This document shows positions 44,138 to 52,757 of a DNA stretch of 64,000 nt, piece after piece. The stretch is from Prosthecobacter vanneervenii. Its GTDB lineage: Bacteria; Verrucomicrobiota; Verrucomicrobiia; Verrucomicrobiales; Verrucomicrobiaceae. The DNA lies in the NCBI RefSeq assembly GCF_014203095.1, contig NZ_JACHIG010000004.1, positions 248,001 through 312,000 of the forward strand, given 5' to 3'. A model generated the notes under the pieces. It made no database searches. It was not told where the DNA came from and saw only the letters and a program-made list of their open reading frames with translations. A program made the position numbers and the translations under genes. The number at the start of each line of letters is the position of its first letter. Position 1 is the stretch's first letter.

Positions 44138-44986
44138 ATGAAACCACCGGCCCCACTCCGTCTTCTGCTGCTTTCAGCGTTCGTCGTCTTCGCCTGCTCA
44201 CTCCGCGCAGCTGAAGAAGGCCCGCCCCATGTCCGCATCCTTTTCTTCGGCAACAGCTACACCGCCTTCAACCGCATGCCCGGCATGGTGGGGGAGCTCA
44301 TGTCTTCCTCCGGAATGCTGTCTCCACACATCGGCAGCAGTGTGCATGGCAACTACACCTTGGAACAGCACGCCCACAATGAAGAAGGCCTGGCACTATT
44401 GAAAAAAGGGGCCGACGACGGCAAACCTTGGGACGTCGTCGTGGTGCAGGAGCAGAGCATCATCTCCGCCGCCGCCGCTGTGGAGGCAGATTCCAGAAGC
44501 CTGATGGAAAGCGGCTTTTCCAAGCTCGTCAAACTGGCCCGCGAAGCCAACCCCAGTGTCCTGATCGTGGATTTCCAAGTCTGGCCACGGCATGAAAAGC
44601 TCTGGAAGGAGCAGAGCAAAGAGGCCCGTCTCACAGGTGCCAGTCAAGCCGAGGCCCGTGTCAATATTCATCTCGCCAATGTGCGTGTCATGAAAGCAGC
44701 TCTGGAAAAAAATCCAGGCGCTCAGATTCTCATCAGCCCGGTGGGAGACTTCTGGTGGCTTGTGCACGATCAATATCCCGCACTTTCGCTTTACGCCGAA
44801 GACGGCACCCACGCCGACATGCTTGGCACCCTGCTCGGGGCCTACGTCATCGCAGGCAGCATCGGTGGTCGTGAAGTCATCGAGCACGCCACCTGGATGC
44901 CCCCAGACTGCCCCTCCATGCAGGTGCTCCGCCTCAAGAAAGTCGTCCTCGACCATCCCGAACTCTTCAAGAACGCAGGAAAGTAG
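44138..44986 (+). CDS. Exported SGNH/GDSL-like hydrolase
   Basis: A 282-residue secreted protein. The signal (MKPPAPLRLLLLSAFVVFACSLRA) precedes block I FFGNSYTAFN, where the GNS replaces the GDS nucleophile motif. Block III is VVVQEQS and block V is EDGTHAD with the catalytic Asp-His. It is probably an esterase acting on carbohydrates, as is common in Verrucomicrobiota polysaccharide loci. It is last in the plus-strand run, and a hairpin follows at 45009. The start at 44138 is well before the hydrophobic segment; the reading frame also opens upstream but overlaps the secreted protein gene. Confidence 0.85.
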   Translation: MKPPAPLRLLLLSAFVVFACSLRAAEEGPPHVRILFFGNSYTAFNRMPGMVGELMSSSGMLSPHIGSSVHGNYTLEQHAHNEEGLALLKKGADDGKPWDVVVVQEQSIISAAAAVEADSRSLMESGFSKLVKLAREANPSVLIVDFQVWPRHEKLWKEQSKEARLTGASQAEARVNIHLANVRVMKAALEKNPGAQILISPVGDFWWLVHDQYPALSLYAEDGTHADMLGTLLGAYVIAGSIGGREVIEHATWMPPDCPSMQVLRLKKVVLDHPELFKNAGK

Positions 44987-45008
44987 GCGGCAGCTCTTTT
45001 CTTTGCCG

Positions 45009-45033
45009 GGAGCGCCGGTTTTTAACCGGCTCC
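45009..45033. terminator. Hairpin between convergent genes
   Basis: A 7-bp perfect stem (GCCGGTT at 45014-45020, AACCGGC at 45024-45030) with a 3-nt loop, extended by 3 bp across a small bulge, in the 79-bp gap between the convergent SGNH and pseudopilin genes. It is placed where a bidirectional terminator would be expected but has no good T-run. Confidence 0.45.
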
Positions 45034-45065
45034 GGTGAACGCTGCAGCGCCACAAAAACTCTGTC

Positions 45066-45686
45066 TCATTTCGGCCGCCACGACGTGATGTCATCGCTCG
45101 TGCGCGGCTGCTGATCTTTGCCGTTGCTATAAACAGCGATCTTCAGCGGCAGATGCGCCGGCTGGTTGGCCGAGATCCTGGGATCGCTGTTGCTGATGTC
45201 GGGATTCTTCACCTGGTTGTCACCGTTCGTATCCAGCAGGATGTGGTAGGGCTGGCCGTACAGGTCCGCCAGCTTGAAGGGGCGTGCCGCACCCACCAGC
45301 CCATGGCGGCCATTGTTCGCTGGCGGAAAGGTGGCGTATTGGACGCGCTTGGGGTTCATGTCCATCGTCCCGCTCGAAGAAGGTGGAATTCCCATGAGCG
45401 TGTCCACCAGGGCATTGTTTCCATCCGTGAGCAGTTCGGGCGCGTCTTCCCCATTGGCGCCACTGACGTTGGAGTCGGTGGGATAGCGCCCATAGTCAGT
45501 CTGGAAGTGGTCAATGCCGTTCCTCAGATCCATGATGGCCGCTCGCACTTTCACACGATTGGCTTGTTCGGTGATTTGGGTGACTCCCACCGCCGTCAGG
45601 CTGGCGAGAACCGCGATGATGGTGATCGTGATGAGCAGTTCGATCAGGGTGAACGCTCTCGAAGCATGCTTACGGTGCGTTTTCAT
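45066..45686 (-). CDS. Type II secretion pseudopilin (GspG-like)
   Basis: A 206-residue major-pseudopilin-type protein. A short basic leader is cut before Phe in SRA|FTLIELLITITIIAVLA; the -1 residue is Ala rather than the usual Gly, and Glu+5 is present. The rest fits the GspG fold: RAAIMDLRNGIDHFQTDYGRYP, then a C-terminal DNGD-like calcium loop (DTNGDNQV) and SNGKDQQPRTSDD near the end. It probably forms the fibre of a type II secretion or type IV pilus-like machine encoded elsewhere. It lies 32 bp downstream of a mini pseudopilin on the same strand. Confidence 0.9.
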   Translation of the reverse strand: MKTHRKHASRAFTLIELLITITIIAVLASLTAVGVTQITEQANRVKVRAAIMDLRNGIDHFQTDYGRYPTDSNVSGANGEDAPELLTDGNNALVDTLMGIPPSSSGTMDMNPKRVQYATFPPANNGRHGLVGAARPFKLADLYGQPYHILLDTNGDNQVKNPDISNSDPRISANQPAHLPLKIAVYSNGKDQQPRTSDDITSWRPK

Positions 45687-45718
45687 GATCCGATATTACC
45701 GGAACTGCCACCGGCGGG

Positions 45719-45898
45719 TCAATGCTGCTTTTTCTCCGCATCATGCACACGCACAGGACTCTCTCTGAGCTGGCTCTGCCGGTGGCACCTGCTGATGAGA
45801 GTCATGGCCACGCTCGCCAGAATCGCGAGGATGGTCAGCGCCACCAGATACTCCGGATTGGAAAAGGCCCGCGAACACCGCACTTGTTGCGTATTCAT
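45719..45898 (-). CDS. Mini pseudopilin-like protein or remnant
   Basis: A 59-residue reading frame starting at MNTQQVRCSRA. The segment FSNPEYLVALTILAILASVAMTLI matches a type IV prepilin N-terminal helix: a short basic leader ending in SRA, Phe at +1, Glu at +5, then about 20 hydrophobic residues. After it only about 18 polar residues remain, so it lacks the globular head. It precedes the GspG-like gene on the same strand. It could be a truncated pseudopilin or a functional minimal component; this is short and needs comparison with relatives. Confidence 0.5.
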   Translation of the reverse strand: MNTQQVRCSRAFSNPEYLVALTILAILASVAMTLISRCHRQSQLRESPVRVHDAEKKQH

Positions 45899-45990
45899 GC
45901 CTCTAAAATACTCGGAATGAAGGGGCCAGGTCAATCCTGCTCTTTTCACCCTTGATCCCCCGCCTGAATCAGCGCAGGGCTGCCTGCTCC

Positions 45991-46461
45991 GTGAACAAAG
46001 AAACCGTCCTCGCTCAAATCGTCTCCGTCCTCAGCACCGAGCTCGCCACCCTCACCCGTGCCGCGCAGGGCTCCTTTGCCGCAGCCACAGACCCCGACAG
46101 CAAGGCGGAAAACAAATACGACACCCGTACCCTCGAGGCCTCTTACGTCGCCCGCGGTCAGGCCCAGCGCGTGGCCGAGCTTCAAGAGGCCGTGCGTGCC
46201 TTCGGCGCATTGTCAGGAAACACCCTCGAGTCAGGTGCCGCCATCACACTCGGAGCCCTCGTCACCTTGGAAACTTTCGGCGAACAAACACACTACTTCC
46301 TCGGTCCCTTCGCAGGCGGTACGGAGGTTGTGCATGCAGGCCAGGAAGTCGTCGTCATCACCCCCGCATCCGCCTTGGGTCAAAAACTCATCGCCAGGCG
46401 GGCAGGGGACACCATCGCCATGCGCCCCGGCCTTTCTGCAAAGGTGACCGCAGTGGCTTGA
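45991..46461 (+). CDS. GreA/GreB C-terminal domain-like protein
   Basis: A 156-residue protein starting at GTG 45991 (MNKETVLAQIVSVLSTELATL). An N-terminal helical region includes KAENKYDTRTLEASYVARGQAQRVAEL, a motif shared by small GreAB-like proteins in many bacteria. The C-terminal half is the FKBP-like Gre domain: VVVITPASALGQKLIARRAGDTIAM. It lacks the acidic-tipped coiled coil of true GreA, so it probably binds RNA polymerase without stimulating cleavage in the usual way. An in-frame TTG at 45952 lies upstream. Confidence 0.82.
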   Translation: MNKETVLAQIVSVLSTELATLTRAAQGSFAAATDPDSKAENKYDTRTLEASYVARGQAQRVAELQEAVRAFGALSGNTLESGAAITLGALVTLETFGEQTHYFLGPFAGGTEVVHAGQEVVVITPASALGQKLIARRAGDTIAMRPGLSAKVTAVA

Positions 46462-46467
46462 TCACGC

Positions 46468-47520
46468 CTAGCAGTCACACCCGCAGCATCCACATCCGTC
46501 GCCGTCGCAGGGATTGCAGTCGATCATGGAACTCCCGCCTCTGGTCCATCCGGGGCGGCAGCAGTCACAGCAGTCACTGCAATCGCCGCAGTGGCACCCA
46601 TCGCATTTGTCCCAGCACGAGCGTTTCCGCCGGGTGCCTTCAATGGGTGACTGCACATGCTTCGTGCCTTTCTTCGTGTCTCCCGCCACCTGCACCACCC
46701 GCGCTTCCGCACCAGCGATCAGCACCGTCTGCAGCAGGTCGCGATGTCGCCGCAGCGGCAGGGCATCAAACGCACACCGCAGGCTGGCCAGTGCCTGCTC
46801 AAGCTTAGGCAGTAACGCCGCCCGCCGCCCCACGAGATCAGGAAAGGCATGCAGCGGATTGAACTGTCCACGCTTCTTGTCCCGCGCCCAATCCTCCCAG
46901 GCATCCTGCGCGTAGATGAGAAAACCCAGGCTCTCACCGAGTTGATGCAGCAGCGGTTTCGCACCCGGTGCACCCGACACCTGCGCCAGGTGCCCCACGA
47001 TCTCACCATACGCCGCACACGTCGGCCTGGCGCATTCATGGAGGCTGGCCGATGAATGCTCAATGTCAGCCTGTCCGGCCATCCAGCCGCGAACGTCTTG
47101 CACCGGAAAACGCATCGCATGCAGCAGACCCAGCGCGTCGCCGATGGGCCTGTCGAGCGCTCTCGATCCCACACGCGCCGCATGGCGTCGCCACCCCCGC
47201 TCATCCTGCGCATCGTCATCCAGCTTCGCGCTCAGGCCGCAGACAGTCACAGCGGCGGTGTATTGCAGCACCGGGCTGTCCGCCACGAGATCACGCGGCG
47301 TGGCAAATGCATTGCAACACGTCGTCCGGCACAGCACCGGCGGTGCTTCCGCCAGGGCGGAACCCAGCAGCGTCAGAAAAGCACTGTCCCGGTTCACCAG
47401 CCAGCGCGCCCACGCGCCATAGTGACGGTGCAGACTGGTGCCCAGACCGCAGAAGTGTGCGCGGTACAGAGAGGCTGCCTTCTGGCAGCACATGGCAGGA
47501 CCTGGGAGATGGCCGAACAT
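46468..47520 (-). CDS. DUF5685-family protein with cysteine-packed C-terminal tail
   Basis: A 350-residue DUF5685-type protein (mostly known from Actinobacteria, no established function). It opens with the family motif YRAHFCGLGTSLHRHYG. Two acidic segments, LDDDAQDE (101-106) and AQDAWEDWARD (from 205) ahead of GQFNP, resemble the metal-binding DDxxD and NSE motifs of isoprenoid synthases; that is my inference. The last 49 residues hold 16 cysteines in closely spaced CC and CxC patterns (302-350), a metallothionein-like tail. It lies 46 bp downstream of a CarF-type desaturase gene on the same strand, so the two are probably cotranscribed. Confidence 0.75.
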   Translation of the reverse strand: MFGHLPGPAMCCQKAASLYRAHFCGLGTSLHRHYGAWARWLVNRDSAFLTLLGSALAEAPPVLCRTTCCNAFATPRDLVADSPVLQYTAAVTVCGLSAKLDDDAQDERGWRRHAARVGSRALDRPIGDALGLLHAMRFPVQDVRGWMAGQADIEHSSASLHECARPTCAAYGEIVGHLAQVSGAPGAKPLLHQLGESLGFLIYAQDAWEDWARDKKRGQFNPLHAFPDLVGRRAALLPKLEQALASLRCAFDALPLRRHRDLLQTVLIAGAEARVVQVAGDTKKGTKHVQSPIEGTRRKRSCWDKCDGCHCGDCSDCCDCCRPGWTRGGSSMIDCNPCDGDGCGCCGCDC

Positions 47521-47566
47521 TCACAAACATGGCGCAAGCACCTGCTGCCACGAGCAAAAAATTCGA

Positions 47567-48172
47567 TCACCCCGCCCGCCGCATCTCCACGATCCACGCC
47601 GGCGCTGCTCCCTGGCCGGGCACTGACGTGTCCGGCTGCCGCTTCAGCCCCACCGTGTGCTTCAGAAGCCACTCCAGACCTTCCCAGAAGCGCACCGCAT
47701 CCAGCACCGGATTCAGCACATTCGTTACCGGGCAGTAATGCACATCCTTCGGGTTGGTGTGATGCACCGCATGATGCTGCGGCGTCTGAAGTATGCGCAC
47801 ATCCTGCAGCCATGAAATCACCCGCCCGTTCTCCTTCCGCGTGCGGTGCGCCCACTTGTGCACCTCGTTCGCATTCCCGCCCACCAGCGCAAACAGCCAC
47901 ACATGCCACGTCAGGCAGCCCAGCCACGCCGCCGCGATGATGAGCATCCCCATCGTCATCACCAGCTCCTTGTTGCTCTCCCACCACGTGTTGTGCGTCA
48001 TGTGCCGTGGCAGGTGATGATGCACAATGTTCGGCCTGCCCAGCCACCGCCCCAGCCACGGCGTGTCCTCCCGCACATACGCGTCCTCAAACCAATGAAC
48101 CAGCCCCGCCGCAAAATCCGCCGCCAGCACCACACCTGCTGCTTGTAGAGAGAGTAAGATAAGGTCTTTCAT
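47567..48172 (-). CDS. CarF/TMEM189-like lipid desaturase
   Basis: Membrane di-iron desaturase of 201 residues, related to the plasmanylethanolamine desaturase CarF/TMEM189 that makes the vinyl-ether bond of plasmalogens. The conserved histidines are all visible: HWFED (His26), HHHLPRHMTH (51-60), HKWAH (105-109) and QHHAVHH (133-138), with three or four hydrophobic segments between. The start at 48172 (MKDLILLSL) is preferred over an upstream start at 48202. It is first of a two-gene unit with the DUF5685 gene. Plasmalogens are known in some anaerobes and myxobacteria; a different lipid substrate is possible. Confidence 0.85.
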   Translation of the reverse strand: MKDLILLSLQAAGVVLAADFAAGLVHWFEDAYVREDTPWLGRWLGRPNIVHHHLPRHMTHNTWWESNKELVMTMGMLIIAAAWLGCLTWHVWLFALVGGNANEVHKWAHRTRKENGRVISWLQDVRILQTPQHHAVHHTNPKDVHYCPVTNVLNPVLDAVRFWEGLEWLLKHTVGLKRQPDTSVPGQGAAPAWIVEMRRAG

Positions 48173-48290
48173 GACCCCGCACCTCTGTCTCAGCCTTCGC
48201 AAATCAGGATATTGATAGTCTTGAAGCTGCGATTGAGGGGATCAATGGAACGGCCACAGACGCCATCAAGTCATGAACGGTCCTGGTTGT

Positions 48291-49031
48291 TTAATACAAC
48301 AGGTCGAGTTTTATCAGCGTGTTGATCCTGGCTTCGGTGTTGTCGAAATAGAAGTGAGCATCGATCGGGTTCAGCCATCCGGTGCTGTCCTGGATGACAT
48401 TGTTGGGATGCAGATCAAAGACATCCACTTCTCCAACCAATGGGTCATCAAAGGTGAAATTTCCTCCAAGTGATCTTGGGTATGGGTCGCGCAGATTGTG
48501 ACGAAGAAGGCCTGCTTTGAGTTCTGGCCACTCGGGGTGGATTCCGTTGATATAAGGCTGTGTAATGACCGTGTGGAAACGACTGCCCTCCGTAAAAACC
48601 CCTTCAAGCTGGATGTCATCGGCAAAGAAATGATTGGAGAGCAGCAGGTCGGTCAGATAGTCGAATAAAGACTCCGTGGCCAGCATGTGCGCATCGGCAA
48701 CTTTCATGACACGGCCTGTCTCGGGAATATAAGCCACCCGATGCTCTTTTCCGCCTTTCATGGGAAAGGCACCAAGTCTTGCTCGGACGTCTGCTGAATC
48801 GAGTTGAAGGCCTGTGCTCTCAATAAAAACGCTCAAGGTACGGATTTCATCGTCAATTGATTGATCCGCACTTTCTCCATGGTCACCACGCCTTGCGTCT
48901 GCAAGGCTCTTCGCCGCGCTTCGGAGAAGCTCTTGCGAACCACGGAAAGATCCGAGGCTGTTTCCTGAGTCGGCTTTTGGGTGGGTGTACTTTTCTTGTT
49001 CAATATCCCACTTTGCCTCATTAGCATGCAC
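48291..49031 (-). CDS. Polyvalent-protein-type kinase-fold protein
   Basis: A 246-residue protein starting at a GTG. It fits the Ser/Thr/Tyr kinase found in polyvalent proteins of phages and mobile elements: HRVAYIPETGRVMK with a candidate ATP-binding Lys110, VITQPYINGIHP, then DLHPNN (Asp206, His208, Asn210) as a catalytic-loop equivalent and PIDAHF (Asp224) as a DFG equivalent. Such domains normally sit inside huge mobile-element toxin proteins; here it is stand-alone with an 85-residue N-terminal region. It is lower in GC than its neighbours and lies by itself between two other transcription units. Function and substrate unknown. Confidence 0.65.
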   Translation of the reverse strand: MHANEAKWDIEQEKYTHPKADSGNSLGSFRGSQELLRSAAKSLADARRGDHGESADQSIDDEIRTLSVFIESTGLQLDSADVRARLGAFPMKGGKEHRVAYIPETGRVMKVADAHMLATESLFDYLTDLLLSNHFFADDIQLEGVFTEGSRFHTVITQPYINGIHPEWPELKAGLLRHNLRDPYPRSLGGNFTFDDPLVGEVDVFDLHPNNVIQDSTGWLNPIDAHFYFDNTEARINTLIKLDLLY

Positions 49032-49083
49032 CTGTCAAAAAGCCGCAGCCCACCGGGGCCCTTTGCAGTCGGCTTTGTCCGAC

Positions 49084-49121
49084 AAAAAAGGGGCATGCAA
49101 GCCCCGCAGGGCTTGCATGCC
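49084..49121 (-). terminator. Rho-independent terminator after pyruvate carboxylase
   Basis: On the minus strand, a perfect 13-bp stem (GGCATGCAAGCCC at 49121-49109 pairing with 49104-49092) with a 4-nt loop is followed by CC and six T (49089-49084). It sits 18 bp after the pyc stop and insulates the kinase-like gene downstream. Confidence 0.88.
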
Positions 49122-49139
49122 TAAGATCATCTCGGCCCG

Positions 49140-52100
49140 CTACTTCACCAGCCTCACCATCAGATCCTTGCTCTCCACGCTTTCGCTGATCTTGACGCAG
49201 ATCTCGCTGACGGTGCCCGCGATCGGTGACGCCACGGCGGCAAACATCTTCATGGCCTCCAGCGTCAGAAGAGTCTCCCCTTCCTTAACCTTCTGACCCA
49301 CGCTCACCGCAATGCTCGCCACCATGCCTGGCATCGGCGCGCCGACTTGAGTCGGGTCTGCCGGGTCCGCCTTGGTCTTGGTCACGGCGTTCTTCGCCAG
49401 TGCCTTGTTCGTCACCGTCGTGTGGCGCGGGTAGCCATTGAGTTCAAAGATCGCCGTCTGCTGGCCGTTCTGATCGGCCTCAGTCATGTTGAGCAGGCGC
49501 ACAAACAGCGTCTTGCCCTCTTCCAGGTTGATGTGGATCTCCTCCTTGTCCTGCAGGCCGTAGTAGTAGGCCGGTGTGGGCAGTGCGGAGACATCGCCGT
49601 AGGTCTTGCGGAAATCCGCAAACTTCAGGAACACATCCGGATACATGAGGTAGCTCCACACATCATCATCGGTGGGGTCCTTCTTCAGCTTGCCCTTCAG
49701 CTCGGCGCGCACTTCGGTCAGGTTCACCTTCGCCGCATGGGTGCCGGGGCGGCCCTTGATGCGCTTGCCGTCCTTGCCCACGATGGCGTCGGCCAGCTTG
49801 TTCCACTTCTTGCGTGAATCCGCCGCCTTGGCGGGCTCCATGCCGTAGAAGGGCTCTCCCAGCCAGCCTTCAAACATGCTGGTCACGTCCTTGCTCCACT
49901 TCGTGCCGGTCAGGTTGAAGACATCGCTCGGTTTCACACCGCGCGCTACGCACTCGATCGCCAGGTCGCCCACCACCTTGCTGGACGGTGTCACCTTCAC
50001 GATGTCACCGCAGAGCTGGTTCACTTCCGCATAGGCGTGCGCGATCTCCGGCCAGCGTGGCCCCAGGCCCATGCCGATGGCCTGCTCCTTGAGGTTCGTG
50101 TACTGGCCGCCGGGCATCTCGTGCAGGTACACTTCCGCCGTGCCATACGGCTCCGCAGTATCAAAGGGCTTGTAGTAGGCGCGCACCGCTGCCCAGTAGT
50201 CGCTGAATTCCTGCAGGGCCTCGCTGTCCAGTCCAGTGTCACGCGGCGTGTTCTGCATTGCCGCCACGATGGAGTTCAGGTTCGGCTGCGAAGTGCCGCC
50301 GGAGAGCGATGAGATCGCCGCATCCACCACATCCACACCCGCCGTGGCGGCTTCCAGAATGCTGGAGGCATTCAGGCCGCTGGTGTCATGCGTGTGGAAA
50401 TGGATCGGCAGGCCCACCTCATCCTTCAGCGCTTTGACAAGTTTCTTTGCGGCAAAGGGGCGCACCAGGCCCGCCATGTCCTTGATGCAGAGCATGTGCG
50501 CTCCCATCTTTTCCAGCTCCTTGGCCAGGCGCACGTAGTACTTCAGGTCATACTTGTCGCGCTTCGGGTCCAGGATGTCGCCGGTGTAGCACAGCGTGCC
50601 TTCGCAGATGGAGTTCGTCTCCTCGCGCACCGCATCCATCGCCGCCTTCAGGTTTGGCAGGTAGTTCAGCGAGTCAAAGATGCGGAAGATGTCCATCCCG
50701 TTCTCTGCAGAGTGCTTGATGAAGCCCTTCACCACGTTGTCCGGGTAGTTCGTATAGCCCACCGCGTTCGAGCCGCGGAACAGCATCTGCAGCAGAATGT
50801 TCGGCACCTTGGCGCGGATCGAGCGCAGGCGCTCCCACGGATCTTCACGCAGGAAGCGCATCGTCACGTCAAAGGTCGCACCGCCCCACATCTCCAGGGA
50901 GAAAAGGTTCGGCGTGCGGCGTGCCACGCTGTCCGCCACGGCCAGCATGTCATAAGTGCGCATGCGTGTCGCCAGCAGGGACTGGTGCGCGTCGCGCATC
51001 GTCGTGTCCGTCAGCAGCAGCTTCTTCTGCTTCGCCACCCAGTTCAGGCAGAATTTCTCCGGGCCCATCTCCGTCAGCAGCTGCTTGGTGCCCTTGGCAG
51101 GCTCCACGCGGTGGTCATACTTCGGAATCGGCGGCGCCGTGAAGGCCTTGGAAATCTTGTGCCCCTTCGCAAACGGATTCCCGTTCACGATCGTGTCTGC
51201 CAGATAGCTCAGCATCTTCGAGGCACGGTCCTTGCGCGCCACAAACTTCAGCAGGTCCGGGTTGTTGTCGATGAAGCGCGTCGTCGCCTGCCCGGACATG
51301 AAGTCCGGGTGGTGCACCACGTTCATGAGGAAGGGGATGTTCGTCTTCACCCCGCGGATGCGGAATTCGCGCAGGCCACGGTCCATGCGGTCCAGCGCCT
51401 GCTTGTACGTGCGGGCAAAGACCGTCATCTTCACCAGCATCGAGTCATAGTAGGGTGTGATCACCGCATTCGTCGCCCCCAGCGCACCGTCCAGGCGGAT
51501 GCCAAAGCCACCCGCGCTGCGGTAGGTCAGGATCTTGCCAAAGTCCGGCGTGAAGCCGTTCTCCGGATCTTCCGTGGTGATACGGCACTGGATGGCAAAG
51601 CCGCTCTTCTCGATCTTATCCTGCGCCGGCAGCGCCAGCGGTTCATCGTGCATCTTGTGCCCCTGCGCGATCAGGATCTGGCTGCGCACGATGTCGATGC
51701 CCGTGATCTCCTCCGTCACCGTGTGTTCCACCTGGATGCGTGGATTCATTTCAATGAAGTACCACTCGCCCGACTCGTGATCCACCAGGAACTCCACCGT
51801 GCCCGCATGCGTGTAGTTCACCTCCTGCGCCAGCTTCACCGCCGCATCGCACAGGCCGTCGATGATCTCCTGCTTGATGCCGTAGCTTGGTGCCTGCTCG
51901 ATCACCTTCTGGTGGCGGCGCTGCACGGAGCAGTCGCGCTCATGCAGGTGCAGCACGTTGCCGTGCTTGTCCGCCAGGATCTGCACCTCGATGTGCTTGG
52001 CCTTGCCCACAAATTTTTCCAGGAACACCGCCCCGTTGCCAAAGGCGCGTTCGGCTTCCGTCTGCGCCTCGTCCAGCAGCTTCTCCAGGTCCTTCGCCTC

Positions 52101-52655
52101 GCGCACCACGCGCATGCCGCGCCCACCGCCGCCAAAGGCCGCCTTGATGATCAGCGGAAAGCCGATCTTCTTCGCCGTCGCCAGCGCCTCCTTGCGGTCG
52201 CTCACCGGCTCATCCGTGCCTTCCAGGATCGGCACCCGGAGCTTGCGCGCCACATTGCGGGCCGCCGTCTTGTCTCCCATCATCTCCAGGATTTTCGAGT
52301 CCGGGCCGATGAAGATGATCCCGGCATCCGCGCAGGCCTTGGCAAACTGCGGGTTCTCAGACAGGAAGCCGTAGCCCGGATGGATGGCGTCTACGCCTTT
52401 CTCCTTGGCCAGCGTCACGATGCCCTCGATGTCCAGATAGGCTCCCAGGGGTCCCTTGTCCTTGTTCAGCTCATAGGCCTCGTCCGCCTTGAAGCGGTGC
52501 GGGCAGAAGCGGTCCTCCTGCGCATAGATCCCCACCGTTTTCAGCCCCAGCTCGGTGGCCGCCCGCATCACGCGGATGGCGATTTCAGAGCGGTTCGCCA
52601 CCATCAGTTTCTTGATGGGGCGGATCGTGGAGGCGGCTGGTGCTTTCTTGGACAT
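49140..52655 (-). CDS. pyc: Pyruvate carboxylase
   Basis: Biotin- and ATP-dependent enzyme making oxaloacetate from pyruvate, for anaplerosis and gluconeogenesis. At 1171 residues it is full length. Biotin carboxylase domain: KLMVANRSEIAIRVMRA at the start, GGGGRGMRVV, EMNPRIQVEHTVTEEITGID. Carboxyltransferase domain: TTMRDAHQSLLATRMRT and FHTHDTSGLN. The C-terminal biotin domain carries the biotinylated Lys1136 in EAMKM. Start 52655 (MSKKAPAAS) is preferred over one 18 codons upstream. It ends at a strong terminator and has no adjacent partner genes. Confidence 0.96.
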   Translation of the reverse strand: MSKKAPAASTIRPIKKLMVANRSEIAIRVMRAATELGLKTVGIYAQEDRFCPHRFKADEAYELNKDKGPLGAYLDIEGIVTLAKEKGVDAIHPGYGFLSENPQFAKACADAGIIFIGPDSKILEMMGDKTAARNVARKLRVPILEGTDEPVSDRKEALATAKKIGFPLIIKAAFGGGGRGMRVVREAKDLEKLLDEAQTEAERAFGNGAVFLEKFVGKAKHIEVQILADKHGNVLHLHERDCSVQRRHQKVIEQAPSYGIKQEIIDGLCDAAVKLAQEVNYTHAGTVEFLVDHESGEWYFIEMNPRIQVEHTVTEEITGIDIVRSQILIAQGHKMHDEPLALPAQDKIEKSGFAIQCRITTEDPENGFTPDFGKILTYRSAGGFGIRLDGALGATNAVITPYYDSMLVKMTVFARTYKQALDRMDRGLREFRIRGVKTNIPFLMNVVHHPDFMSGQATTRFIDNNPDLLKFVARKDRASKMLSYLADTIVNGNPFAKGHKISKAFTAPPIPKYDHRVEPAKGTKQLLTEMGPEKFCLNWVAKQKKLLLTDTTMRDAHQSLLATRMRTYDMLAVADSVARRTPNLFSLEMWGGATFDVTMRFLREDPWERLRSIRAKVPNILLQMLFRGSNAVGYTNYPDNVVKGFIKHSAENGMDIFRIFDSLNYLPNLKAAMDAVREETNSICEGTLCYTGDILDPKRDKYDLKYYVRLAKELEKMGAHMLCIKDMAGLVRPFAAKKLVKALKDEVGLPIHFHTHDTSGLNASSILEAATAGVDVVDAAISSLSGGTSQPNLNSIVAAMQNTPRDTGLDSEALQEFSDYWAAVRAYYKPFDTAEPYGTAEVYLHEMPGGQYTNLKEQAIGMGLGPRWPEIAHAYAEVNQLCGDIVKVTPSSKVVGDLAIECVARGVKPSDVFNLTGTKWSKDVTSMFEGWLGEPFYGMEPAKAADSRKKWNKLADAIVGKDGKRIKGRPGTHAAKVNLTEVRAELKGKLKKDPTDDDVWSYLMYPDVFLKFADFRKTYGDVSALPTPAYYYGLQDKEEIHINLEEGKTLFVRLLNMTEADQNGQQTAIFELNGYPRHTTVTNKALAKNAVTKTKADPADPTQVGAPMPGMVASIAVSVGQKVKEGETLLTLEAMKMFAAVASPIAGTVSEICVKISESVESKDLMVRLVK

Positions 52656-52757
52656 GGTGGGGTTGGTTGGAATGCGCGCGCACAGTCCCGCGAAATCCTT
52701 TGGTGGCAAGGAGGAGGTGCGCTCTTGTGCAGACGTTTATACGACGTCCCAGCCTGC

